Notes under the pieces: generated by a model
Told to the model about the DNA's origin: nothing
What the model saw: the letters and a program-made list of their open reading frames with translations, nothing else
Databases searched by the model: none
Assembly (NCBI GenBank): GCA_963805295.1
Contig: CAWDTW010000060.1
Span: 1 to 64,000, forward strand
DNA length: 64,000 nt
Direction: 5' to 3'
DNA from: Roseiarcus sp963805295
Lineage (GTDB): Bacteria; Pseudomonadota; Alphaproteobacteria; Rhizobiales; Beijerinckiaceae
Translations under genes and position numbers: made by a program
In this document: positions 52,463-61,386 of the stretch, piece by piece
Layout: each line of letters starts with the position of its first letter
How positions within the stretch are numbered: position 1 is the stretch's first letter

Positions 52463-53032
52463 TCAACGATCGAATTTCGATCCAAAAAACAGGACGCGCG
52501 GGTCTGCGCAAACGGTCGCCGCGAGAACAGGGCCTCCGACCTTGCGCCGCGTCAGAAAGCGCGGCCTGCGCGACGTGGCGACCCGGCCGCGCCGGCGCTG
52601 GCTCGGCAGTCGCCGCGCCAGGTCGACGCCGTCGATATTCACCTGCACGACGCCCGATTCGGTCCGCCCGACGAAGGCAGGCAAGCCCAGGAAGCCGACC
52701 CAGTCGCGCCATCGCGCCTCCGCCGCCGCCTGATCCTCGCCATCGGCGAGAGGCACCGACAAGTCGGGATCGCGATGCAGGAGCTTCACCTCGTAGTGAA
52801 ATCGGCCGTCCTCGAGCCCGGTGATCCGCAACGCCACGCCCCGATAGGCGCGGGAGGCGACCCGGATCACCATGGGGACGCCGGCGACGGCGCGCCGGAT
52901 CACGACCGCCTCGCGGGCGAGGTCGACGATCCGCCGGCCGTTGTCGGCGCGTGGATCGCAGGCTTCGATCCGTAAGCATTCGAGCGCTTTGAAGGAAGAC
53001 GTCACGACCGGTTCCGCAAGTTGGCTGACCAT
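52463..53032 (-). CDS. DUF6101-like protein
   Basis: A 189-residue soluble protein resembling the rhizobial DUF6101 family: RIEACDPRADNGRRIVDLAR, VVIRRAVAGVPMVIRVASRA, LLHRDPDLSVPLADGED, and SRRPRFLTRRKVG near the C-terminus. Function unknown. Its promoter lies in the 188 bases before the TetR gene. Confidence 0.7.
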   Translation of the reverse strand: MVSQLAEPVVTSSFKALECLRIEACDPRADNGRRIVDLAREAVVIRRAVAGVPMVIRVASRAYRGVALRITGLEDGRFHYEVKLLHRDPDLSVPLADGEDQAAAEARWRDWVGFLGLPAFVGRTESGVVQVNIDGVDLARRLPSQRRRGRVATSRRPRFLTRRKVGGPVLAATVCADPRVLFFGSKFDR

Positions 53033-53220
53033 ACGGAAACGATGGCGCCGCGGAGCTGGGCGAGAGCCTAACGAGGGTGGTTAAGTTGGCCTTAAGGGGC
53101 TGATTTCGAGCGCTTTTCACCGCTCGTGGCGAGCGAAGGCTCAAGGTGAACGCTCAATTTTGAACGGTCGGCGAGCCTTCATTCACGTTAGGCGTCCCTC
53201 GAGCCGGGAGGCGCAGAGCC

Positions 53221-53967
53221 TCACGCGGCAGGCGGCTCGCCTTCCTCGCCGACGTCGCCCGAGCCGTCGGCCTCGTCGTCCTTGTGAACGCGATGCGGAC
53301 GTTCCCGCACGCGGCGGCGCGCATCGTAGGCGGCTCGCGCGAGCGCCCGCAACGGGGCCGCAAGGTCGTTCAGGCGATCGACGCCGGCGACCGCGCGTTC
53401 CCCGCTCGTCAATTCGCGATCGAGTTTGGCCATCGTCCTCGAAAGCCCGGGATCATCGTCGTCAAGCCAGACGCCGACGATGCGCGCCCAGGCGAGCGCC
53501 AGGCCCTGCAGCTTGATCGTCCCGGCCGCGCCGTCCTCGACCTCGACGCCGGCCGCCTCGAGCATGAACCGCATCGAGCCGAGGACCACCTGATTCATCA
53601 TGAGCGCCGCTGCGGGATCGCGTCTCAGCCATGCGCTCGTCTCTCGGAGGCCCTCGCGATAGGGCGCCATCGCCTCGAGGCGGCGCATCAGAATGTCGAA
53701 CAGCCGCTCGCGCGGGCTTTCGTCGGCGAGTTCCTCGCTGTCCTGGGTCAGGACGGCGCGGTCGATCCGGCGCGACAATCCCGCGAGAACCGCGCCCTTG
53801 GAGGGGAACGAGTCGCGGAAATCGGCGAGCGACACCTCGGCCGCCTTGCAGATGTCGCGGATCGAGATGTCCTCGAAGCGATGTTCGCGGGCGAGCTCCA
53901 TCAGCGCGTCGACGATCTTGCCGCGCGGATCGGCCGGTTTGGCTTCGCTCTTCACCCTGCTCGCCAT
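53221..53967 (-). CDS. TetR family transcriptional regulator
   Basis: A 248-residue repressor-type regulator. The N-terminal helix-turn-helix (KIVDALMELAREHRFEDISI, RDICKAAEVSLADFRDSFPS) spans residues 16-60, with a larger ligand-binding domain after it and an acidic tail. An array of five 21-bp repeats lies 161-265 bases upstream of its start and might be an operator. Ligand unknown. Confidence 0.85.
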   Translation of the reverse strand: MASRVKSEAKPADPRGKIVDALMELAREHRFEDISIRDICKAAEVSLADFRDSFPSKGAVLAGLSRRIDRAVLTQDSEELADESPRERLFDILMRRLEAMAPYREGLRETSAWLRRDPAAALMMNQVVLGSMRFMLEAAGVEVEDGAAGTIKLQGLALAWARIVGVWLDDDDPGLSRTMAKLDRELTSGERAVAGVDRLNDLAAPLRALARAAYDARRRVRERPHRVHKDDEADGSGDVGEEGEPPAA

Positions 53968-54127
53968 GGGGCGCTCCCTCCGTGCGTCGATCGCTGCAAT
54001 CTATGCCCTGGCTTCCCATTCGCCAAGCCGGGACGCGGGGTCGCGTCCCCCGGGGGCGCGCTCTCGGTACGGGAAGCCGTCGCCCCTCTCCCGCCGGGGC
54101 CGAAAGGCCGGACCCTCCTGGCCGCAC

Positions 54128-54232
54128 GGAACGAATTCCAAGCCGGATGGAACGAAATCCAAGCCGGGCGGAACGAAATCCAAATCCGGCGGAACGATTT
54201 CCAAATTTTCCGGAACGAAATCCAAATCTTTT
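54128..54232. repeat. Five 21-bp direct repeats upstream of the TetR gene
   Basis: Units start at 54128, 54149, 54170, 54191 and 54212, each beginning GGAACGA(A/T)(A/T)TCCAA. The spacing is exactly 21 bases, two helical turns. The units drift in their last 5-6 bases. The rest of 53968-54745 has no gene I can support; a 13-bp palindrome CATGGTGACCATG is at 54404-54416. Confidence 0.85.
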
Positions 54233-54745
54233 CCCTTCCGAAATCGAGGCTATTCAATGGGTTAAAGCCCAAAATCCGGCAGAAAAGGCCTTCGCCGCGC
54301 CTTTGCCCGAACATGGACCGCGTCCGAACCCGGCATGGGCCCCCGGCCGAGCCTGCCGTAGCCGGCCGGCTGCTGTCCCCGCATCGCCAATCTCGATCGC
54401 AACCATGGTGACCATGATAACGTTGAGTTTGATTTTCCCGAAGCAAATGTTCGAAATTGTTAGCGGCCAGCCTGGCGGCGGCGGCCGATCGCGCGCCGCG
54501 CGCTCAGGCCGGATTCGAACGCCCGTTGAGGCCAACCCGCTGGTGGGAAAATCCGGCGCTGGGCGACGCCGGCGGATGCCGCCCTTCGGGGAGGCCGCGG
54601 CGGCAGACCGAGTCTCGCAGTCGGCGCTCGAGGCTCGACCGGGTGAGCGGGTCGCACCAATGGAACGTCAGCAGTAGATAATTCGCGAGCTCTTGGCGTG
54701 GTCGGCAAGTGCGGCGCGGCCCCTCTCCGCCCGCAAGAATGTGCT

Positions 54746-55086
54746 TCAGGAGGCGCTGACTTTATTTCGCGACGAGAACGCTGTCGGCGTGAGGATCTGG
54801 TTGCGGATGCTTGCGACGATGGGTCCATCGCGCTCGCTGTCATCCCGGGCCTTGTGCCAGGTGGGGTCGTTCTGGAAGGCAGTCCACCTCTTTTCGCGAT
54901 CCGCCAACAACTTCCACGGGAGTATGTAGGTCAGCTCATTGCTCGATTCCCGATGAGCGTCGTCCAGAAACCGAGAGGGCGTATGCCGTGCTTTTCCCAG
55001 ATGGGAACAGTGTGGTCCTTAAATCGGGCCAGCAGCTTGGGCATTTGGCCCGGGATAGGCTGGTACACGCGAAGTTCGTAAATCAT
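54746..55086 (-). pseudogene. NIPSNAP family protein, frameshifted
   Basis: About 113 residues: MIYELRVYQPIPGQMPKLLA, RFKDHTVPIWEKHGIRPLGF and, after a lost base near 54945, NELTYILPWKLLADREKRWT and FQNDPTWHKARDDSE. This is a complete NIPSNAP/ferredoxin-like domain apart from the indel. ATG 55086 has GGAG upstream. Role in bacteria unclear. Confidence 0.75.
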
Positions 55087-55237
55087 CGCCGACATCTCCA
55101 TGAAGGAAAGGCTGCGGCATTGTTCAACAATGCCCGCGGCCTAGCCGTAGGCGGCAGCTGAGCAGGAATTTAAATTCAGTCATTGACCCATCGACACATG
55201 CGCCGGCGCGCCTGCCTCGAGTGGGCTGACTGACGCC

Positions 55238-55655
55238 TCAGACCAACTTGGCGTCCAATGTGATCGCGGCGTTGAGGACCTTGGAGACCGGGCAGTTCTT
55301 CTCGGCATCGCCGGCCATTCGAGCAAATCAGCTTCGTCCAGGTTCGGCACTCGGGCGCGGAGGGTCAGAGCCGACCGACTGATGCGGAATCCCCGGCCTT
55401 CCGGCTCAAGAGTGACTGCGGCCTCGGTATTCAGCTCAGTGGGCGTATACTCGGCGCCCTGCAGCTGAAAGGCCAACGCCATGGTGAAGCATCCGGCATG
55501 GGCGGCGGCGATCAGCTCTTCAGGGTTCGTGCCCTTCTCGTTCTCGAAACGGCTCAAAGAATATGGGGTCTCAGCGACACCCCGGAATCGGTGGAAAGAT
55601 TGCCGCTGCCGTCGCGGCCCGTGCCGCGCCAAACCGCTTTCGCCTTGCAAATCAT
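55238..55655 (-). pseudogene. OsmC family peroxiredoxin-like protein, frameshifted
   Basis: About 140 residues of the OsmC/Ohr fold reducing organic hydroperoxides. Readable parts: MICKAKAVWRGTGRDGSGNL, RFENEKGTNPEELIAAAHAG with CFTMALAFQLQG (first catalytic Cys), SALTLRARVPNLDEA and a C-terminus ITLDAKLV. The second Cys segment (NCPVSKVL-like) is in another frame. At least three indels; otherwise full length. Confidence 0.8.
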
Positions 55656-55736
55656 GAGTTCACTCCCCGTTGCGTATTCTGAACTCTCTCGAACTTCATC
55701 CCTTGAACCTTCGTACGCATACCGACGGCATTTCGC

Positions 55737-55946
55737 TCATGCCGGCTGCTTCAGCGCGTTTGGCGTCGACCGGCATCTTTCGCAGGCGCTTGCCAGTCGC
55801 CGCAAAGATCGCGTTGGCGACCGCCGGGGCGATGGCCGAGGTCCCGGCTCGCCCATGCCGCCCGGCGGCTCGGAACTCTGGACAATATGGACTTCGATCG
55901 CCGGCGCCTCGTTCATGCGCAGCATTTGCATGAAGGACATCACGCA
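55737..55946 (-). pseudogene. IorB-type molybdenum hydroxylase, C-terminal end (part 2)
   Basis: FMQMLRMNEAPAIEVHIVQS, SEPPGGMGEPG, then after a frameshift TSAIAPAVANAIFAATGKRL. This is the conserved C-terminus of isoquinoline 1-oxidoreductase beta-type Mo proteins, including the GGMGEPG motif with the catalytic Glu. The preceding part of the same gene is at 58520-58645, beyond two insertion sequences. Confidence 0.75.
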
Positions 55947-55947
55947 A

Positions 55948-57275
55948 AATAACCGCTACGGTTCCGCTGGCTGTGCCGAGGTAGGGAGTCGCGGCCTGAT
56001 GGTGTAGTTCCATTCAGGATGGAACGGATCACCGGTGATGTCGAGACGGTTCATCTCGGCTCTGCCGACCTTGATGCCTTTCTGGTAGGTGCGGGTGTCG
56101 AGCGCGCTCTCAATTCGCAGACCGGCCTTGGTCGTCGTCGCGCCGATCAGCTCGACGACGGCAAGGCGATCGGTGAGCGGCCGGCCGCGCCAGTTCTGGG
56201 TGATGTGGCAGAACAGCCGGTGCTCAATCTTGTTCCACTTCGATGTGCCCGGCGGATAATGGTGGACATGGATGACGAGCCCGGTCTCGTTGGCGAGCTT
56301 CTGCAGTTCGACTTTCCACAGCCGCACCCGCGCCCCGTTCGAGCCGCCACAATCGGCCGTGATCGTCAGCTCTCGCGCATGGGGATAGCGCTGCCCGCCC
56401 CATGCGTTCGCGCCAGCAGCGGATCGACTGTAGAGCGAACTCGGCCGTGTGGCTGGTGATCCCGACGCTGACGAAGCCGGCGTTGGCAGTCGCATCAGGT
56501 CGACGCCATAGGGCACGACCTTGCCGAGTTTCTTGTCCTCGAAGTCATGCACGTTCACGCGCCGTGGCTTGCCTTTCGGGCGATAATCGGTTCCGCCGTT
56601 CTTGAAGTTGCCGATCAGCTCTTTTTATTGGTGTCGACGGAGATCACGGGTTGTTGTTGGGCCTGCGCCGCCACGACTTTCGCGTTGATATATTCGAACT
56701 GCGCGTTTGGGGTCGGAATGTTTCGTGCCTTCATCCGCCTTGCGATTGGACTGGCGCGAGAACCCGAGCTTCACCAGCTCCTTGCGCACCGTGTCGGCGC
56801 TGATCGGATGTCCCATCTCCGTCAGGGTCGCCGCGAGCTTCTCCATGCTTTTCGACACCCAGATCAAGGGCCGCATCGGATCACCCAACGTCGCAGGCTC
56901 GACCAGCCGTTCGAGCGCGCGAACGAGCCCCGGATCGTTCTCAGAGAGCGCGCAACGCCCGCCGCCGGCGCGGCGAACCCGGGCCCTCGGCAGCGCCGCC
57001 GCATCCAGATCATCCTTCCCGCGATTGATCATAGAACGAGCCAGCCCGGTGATCTTCGAGACGGCCGCAAGACCACCCCACCCAGCGCTCCGCGTCTCGC
57101 CCGCGGCAAACAACCGCCGTCCCGCTCGTCGAGCTTCGAGCCAACCGCTCCCCACCGTTGCCAAATCGCGTTCTCCTCGATCATGCCACCGACCTACGCC
57201 GGTTCGCTCAGTGGCGGAATCCCCACCATCCAAGTCACTCCGTCGCATGACCAGCAATCACCGAATACGGTTATT
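55948..57275 (-). mobile_element. Second ISAzo13-family element, degraded
   Basis: About 1.33 kb, ends marked by AATAACCG at 55948-55955 and its inverse CGGTTATT at 57268-57275. Transposase is broken. It is related to, but clearly different from, the copy at 31.7-33.0 kb. No clear target duplication was found. Confidence 0.65.
55956..57257 (-). pseudogene. ISAzo13 family transposase, frameshifted
   Basis: N-terminal part at 57257-56625 (LVEPATLGDPMRPLIWVSKS, MGHPISADTVRKELVKLGF) and C-terminal part at 56558-55956 (NVHDFEDKKLGKVVPYG, LTITADCGGSNGARVRLWK, PPGTSKWNKIEHRLFCHITQ). A further indel lies in the segment after VVPYG. DDE residues are recognisable but the frame is broken at least twice. 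Confidence 0.82.
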
Positions 57276-57291
57276 GTTCGAAGTGTCCTTA

Positions 57292-58529
57292 GTCGGCCGC
57301 GTCAACTAATTCCCAACCTTTGATCGATTCACTGCCTTCGGCACCCTTAGGGACGGAGGCGAGGATGGCTGCGCGGGAAGTTGCGGTAAAGAGGTACGTC
57401 GTTCGACTGAGCGCTGAGGAGCGCGAACGGCTTGAGGCGCTGAGGACCAAGGGAAAGATTTCGGCGAGGCGGCTGACGAAGGCGCTGATTTTGTTGAAGG
57501 CGGACGTCTCGGACGCGGGTGAGGGTTGGAGCGACAGCGAGATCATCAGGGCCTTAGATACGACCAAGTCGATGGTTTACTGCGTGCGAAAGCAACTGGT
57601 TGAGGAGGGGTTGGACGCGGTGCTGAGCCGCAAAGTCCGGGAGAGGCCGCCGGTGGCGCGGATTTTCGACGGCGAGAAGGAAGCCAAACTGATCGCCCTG
57701 GCGTGTTCCCAGCCTCCGGAAGGCTTTGCGCGCTGGAGCTTGCGGCTATTGGAGGAGAAGGTCGTCGAACTCAATATCGTCGACCGCGCCAGCGACAGCA
57801 CGATTGGTCGTGTGCTAAAAAAAACATTGTCCAGCCCCACCGCAAAAAGTGCTGGGTCATTCCGCCTGAGGCGAATAGCGCCTTCGTAGCGGCGATGGAG
57901 GATGTGCTGGCTGTTTACATGCGGCCGCATGATCCCGAGCGACCACTGGTCTGTCTGGACGAGACGTCAAAGCAGTTGGTCGCAGAGACGCGCACGCCGA
58001 TCCCCATGAAGCCGGGAAGCCCCGCCCGTCACGACTATGAATATGAGCGCCACGGCGTCGCCAACCTCTTCATGATGTTCGCTCCCCTCGAAGGCTGGCG
58101 ACACGTCAAAGTGACCGACCGCCACACGGCCATCGACTACGCGCACGTCTTAAGGGACATCTCCGACACCCACTTTGCCGATGCCAAGATCATCACTTTG
58201 CTCCAGGACAACCTGAACATCCACGCCAAGTCTTCTCTCTACGAAGCCTTCCCCGCGGCCGAGGCTCGCCGCCTCGTCAACCGCTTCGAATGGGTCTACA
58301 CGCCCAAGCATGGCTCCTGGCTCGATCTGGCAAAATCCGAACTCGCCGTCCTGACTTCCCAGTGCCTCGATCGGCGCATCCCAGACCACAAAACCCTCAT
58401 CCGCGAGGTCGGCGCCTGGGTCAAACACCGCAACCTCCGCCACGCCAAGGCCGACTGGCGCTTCACCACCGATGACGCCCGCATCAAGCTCAAGCACCTA
58501 TACCCCGTGCTTTAGATGAATCGGCCGAC
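57292..58529 (+). mobile_element. IS630-family insertion sequence with TA target duplication
   Basis: A 1,238-bp element with ends GTCGGCCGCGTCAACTAA at 57292 and, from the other side, GTCGGCCGATTCATCTAA at 58529. TA flanks both ends (57290-57291, 58530-58531), as expected for the IS630/Tc1 group. It is inserted next to the ISAzo13 element within the iorB remnant. Confidence 0.85.
57365..58515 (+). CDS. IS630 family transposase made by probable -1 frameshifting
   Basis: About 383 residues. The first part (57365 to about 57824) has the helix-turn-helix region (SDSEIIRALDTTKSMVYCVR). The second part has the DDE core: PLVCLDETSKQLV, IITLLQDNLNIHAK (second Asp) and NRFEWVYTPKHGSWLDLAKS ending with the Glu segment. 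The frames meet at an A8 run (57817-57824); the zero frame reads cta-aaa-aaa-aca and the -1 frame continues the protein. A-AAA-AAA is a standard slippery heptamer, so this is probably programmed and not decay. Confidence 0.83.
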
Positions 58530-58645
58530 TAGTCGAGAATTTGGCTTGCTCGACACGTCGGTTCTTGAGCGTGATCTCGCCATAGAGCGCGGCCGTGACG
58601 CCGAAGATGATCGCGCCCTCGATCTGCGCCGGGACGATATTGGGA
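58520..58645 (-). pseudogene. IorB-type molybdenum hydroxylase fragment (part 1)
   Basis: VVNPNIVPAQIEGAIIFGVT, then AALYGEITLKNRRVEQAKF: a conserved stretch of xanthine dehydrogenase/isoquinoline oxidoreductase beta-type proteins that directly precedes the part found at 55737-55946. The IS630 element cuts it at its C-terminal side and an AraC fragment abuts its N-terminal side. Confidence 0.75.
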
Positions 58646-58968
58646 TTGACGACGCGCTGGCCTACGCGAAGCGCAATCTCGATAAGCCGCTGACGGTTGG
58701 ACTGCTCGCCGAGGCGGCGCACTTGAGTCCGCGCCAGTTCAGTCGCGCTTTCCGCGACGAGACCGGGCAATCGCCGGCCAAGGCGGTCGAGAACCTGCGG
58801 GTCGAGGCTGCCCGGCTGATGATGGAGCAGAGCCGCCATCCGATCGACGTCATCGCTCGGGAAACGGGCTTCGCCGATCGCGACCGCATGCGCCGCGCCT
58901 TCCTGCGCGCCTTCGGACAGCCGCCGCAGGCAATCCGACGAACCGCGCGCGCGGAAGCGGCGGCCTGA
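58637..58968 (+). pseudogene. AraC/GlxA-type regulator, DNA-binding domain only
   Basis: About 108 residues: DDALAYAKRNLDKPLTVGLL, AEAAHLSPRQFSRAFRDETG (first HTH), PIDVIARETGFADRDRMRRA (second HTH) and FGQPPQAIR. This is the C-terminal AraC domain of GlxA-type regulators; the N-terminal DJ-1/PfpI domain is missing. The open frame extends left to 58516 only because it reads antisense through the iorB fragment. The junction near 58640 is a deletion or recombination scar. Confidence 0.75.
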
Positions 58969-59178
58969 ACTACCGGCGATCGCGCTTAACGCCATGGCCT
59001 GCAATTCGGCGAAATCCCGGCTCGGGTAAGGCGTAAAATGACGGCCTCGGGGCATGAGCGCCGGTTCCGTCGATCAACATCGACGGACCGCTTGGGGTCG
59101 GCTCCGGTCGTCGGCTGGGCGGGCGCCGTGCGCCAGGCTTTCCCCGCGCGCTCCGCGCGCCCGCGGGCGCCGACCGGT

Positions 59179-59994
59179 CTATCCCGCCATTTCCGCCGCG
59201 CGCGCGCAGGCCGCGGCCGCCGCGCGCGCCATCAGGTCGTCGAGGCCGCCCGGGCCCTGAAGCACCGCGAGGGCGGCGGCGGTGGTCCCGCCGGGAGACG
59301 TGACGTTGTGGCGGAGCGTCGCGGGCGACGTCGCGCGCTCGCGCCGCATCAATTCGCCCGCGCCCTCGACCGTTCCGCGGGCGAGGCTCATCGAAAGGTC
59401 CGCGGGAAGGCCGAGCTTCACCGCCGCCGCCGCGAGCGCTTCCGTCAGTGCGAACACATAGGCCGGCCCGCCGCCTGATATCGCGGTCACGGCGTCGATC
59501 GCGGCCTCATCGTCGAGCCAATGAAAGGCGCCCACCGCCCCGAGCAGGCCCTCGCTCCAGCGGCGCTGCATAACGGTCACGTCGGCGCTGGCGAAGGCCG
59601 CCGTGACGCCGCGGCCGATCGCGGCGGGCGTGTTGGGCATCGCCCGGACGACGGCGCGCGCCCTCGGCAGGCGCGCCTTCAGATCGGCGATCGTCTTGCC
59701 GGCGAGAATCGACAGGACGAGCGTCCTTTCCGAGGCGAGCGGGGCGATTTCGGGCGCGACCGCGTCGAGGGTCTGCGGCTTGACCGCGAGCGCGAGCACA
59801 TCGGGCGGCGCCGAGCCGGTCGGGTTGACGGCGACGCCGCGGGCGGCGAGCGCCCTGATCTCGTCCGACGGATTTGGCTCGAAAATGGTCAGCGACGAGG
59901 CCCCGAGGCCGCCTTCGAGCCAGCCTACCGCCATCGCGCCGCCCATCTTGCCCGCCCCGACCAGAACGAGCCGCGCCGGCCATTCCTTCATCAT
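59179..59994 (-). CDS. proC: Pyrroline-5-carboxylate reductase
   Basis: A 271-residue enzyme that reduces P5C to proline with NAD(P)H. Rossmann start LVLVGAGKMGGAMAVGWLEG (residues 9-28), then VLALAVKPQTLD, VVRAMPNTPAAIGRGVTA and the C-terminal signature region (LRHNVTSPGGTTAAALAVL). Full length. A Met pair (59994, 59991) leaves the start ambiguous by one codon. Confidence 0.92.
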   Translation of the reverse strand: MMKEWPARLVLVGAGKMGGAMAVGWLEGGLGASSLTIFEPNPSDEIRALAARGVAVNPTGSAPPDVLALAVKPQTLDAVAPEIAPLASERTLVLSILAGKTIADLKARLPRARAVVRAMPNTPAAIGRGVTAAFASADVTVMQRRWSEGLLGAVGAFHWLDDEAAIDAVTAISGGGPAYVFALTEALAAAAVKLGLPADLSMSLARGTVEGAGELMRRERATSPATLRHNVTSPGGTTAAALAVLQGPGGLDDLMARAAAAACARAAEMAG

Positions 59995-60291
59995 CGCCGC
60001 CCTTTCCTCTCAGGTCCGCCGGAACATTGCGTCGGGTTATACCATTTCCCGCCGAGCGCGACCCGTCGCGCTTGCCAGGGTTTGGCGCGTCGAGGTTCGG
60101 CGCGGGCTCGCGTTTCCCGCGCGTTTCGATGATCGGCGCCGGCGTTCGACATTCGGCTCGAGCCGGCTTCGGCGACGCTTGAGCGGCGACGGCGCCTAAG
60201 GCGTTGAAAACTCCCGCTCCGGCTCAATCCGTGCGCTCTCGCGCCCTCAGCCTGAGGCATCGGGCGAAGCGCGGCGTCTCGAAAGCCGGCT

Positions 60292-61374
60292 CTATTTCTT
60301 CTTCGGGTGAAGCGGCACGCTAGCCACAAAGGTCGATCCCTGATTGACGCGGCTCGTGATCGTCAGCTTCCCGCGATGGCGGGTCAGAATGTGCTTGACG
60401 ATGGCGAGGCCCAGTCCGGTGCCGTTCCGGGCCCGGCTCTGCGTGGCGTCGACGCGGTAGAAGCGCTCGGTCAGGCGCGGCAGGTGCTCGGGCGCGATGC
60501 CGTAGCCATAGTCGCGCACGGTGAGGGTCGCCTCTTTCTCCGTCATCGCGACGCCGACGTCGACCAGTCCCGCGTTCGCGGCGCCGGGGCGCACCCCGTA
60601 TTTGATCGCGTTTTCGATCAGATTTTCAGCGACCCGGACCAGTTCGTCCCGATCGCCGGTCACCGGCACAGGCTCCGCCGCGGCGAGGCGAATCTCGACC
60701 CCCAGGTCTTCGGCCATCGGGGTCAGCAAATCGACGACGCTGCGGGCCGTCTGGGCGAGGTCGACCACCGTCTCGGGCCGGACGTGCTGCTTCTGTTCGA
60801 TGCGCGACAGCGACAGCAGGTCCTCGATGAGCCGCGCCATGCGCCGGCCCTGTTCGCGCATGATCGCGAGAAACCGGTCGCGCGCCTTGGCGTCGTCGCG
60901 CGCCGAGCCCTGCAGGGTCTCAATGAAGCCCAACAGGGAGGCGAGCGGGGTGCGCAGCTCATGGCTGGCGTTGGCGATGAAATCGACCCGCAGGCGTTCG
61001 ACCCGCCGGAGCTCGGTCAGATCGCGCAGGGTGACCAGCGTCGCCACCACTTCGCTGTCGGCGGTGGCGAGCGGCGCCACGCATACGTCGAAAAGCCGCT
61101 CGACGGGGACCCGCTCGCTCCATTGCACCCGTTCCGCTTCGCCGCCCGCCATCACCCGCCGGCGCGCGTCGATGACGTCGGGCGCCCGCAGCGCGAGGAC
61201 GAAGGGTTCGCCGATTCTGAGCCCCGGCAGCAAATTGAGCGCCGGCGTGTTCGCGGCGGCCGCGCGCCCGTCGGGCCCGACGATCACCGCCGGCTCCGGC
61301 ATGGCCTCGACCAACTGGGCCGCGAACGGCGACCGAATGAGCTCGGCGAGTTGAAAGGCCTGCGCGTCGCCCAT
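60292..61374 (-). CDS. phoR: PhoR-like sensor histidine kinase
   Basis: A 360-residue kinase without a clear transmembrane segment. PAS-like N-terminal part (LVEAMPEPAVIVGPDGRAAA), HisKA with FIANASHELRTPLASLLGFI (phosphoacceptor His), HATPase with NLIENAIKYG, VRDYGYGIAPEHL and GTGLGLAIVKHIL. This is the alphaproteobacterial PhoR type that senses phosphate with PhoB. No pst or phoB gene is in the window, so the symbol is by similarity. The membrane-protein gene lies just upstream on the same strand (12-base gap). Confidence 0.78.
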   Translation of the reverse strand: MGDAQAFQLAELIRSPFAAQLVEAMPEPAVIVGPDGRAAAANTPALNLLPGLRIGEPFVLALRAPDVIDARRRVMAGGEAERVQWSERVPVERLFDVCVAPLATADSEVVATLVTLRDLTELRRVERLRVDFIANASHELRTPLASLLGFIETLQGSARDDAKARDRFLAIMREQGRRMARLIEDLLSLSRIEQKQHVRPETVVDLAQTARSVVDLLTPMAEDLGVEIRLAAAEPVPVTGDRDELVRVAENLIENAIKYGVRPGAANAGLVDVGVAMTEKEATLTVRDYGYGIAPEHLPRLTERFYRVDATQSRARNGTGLGLAIVKHILTRHRGKLTITSRVNQGSTFVASVPLHPKKK

Positions 61375-61386
61375 CGCAAGCTTCGC

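Noticed and set aside
54128..54232. CRISPR array
   Set aside because: Units of 21 bases are adjacent without unique spacers and no cas gene is present.
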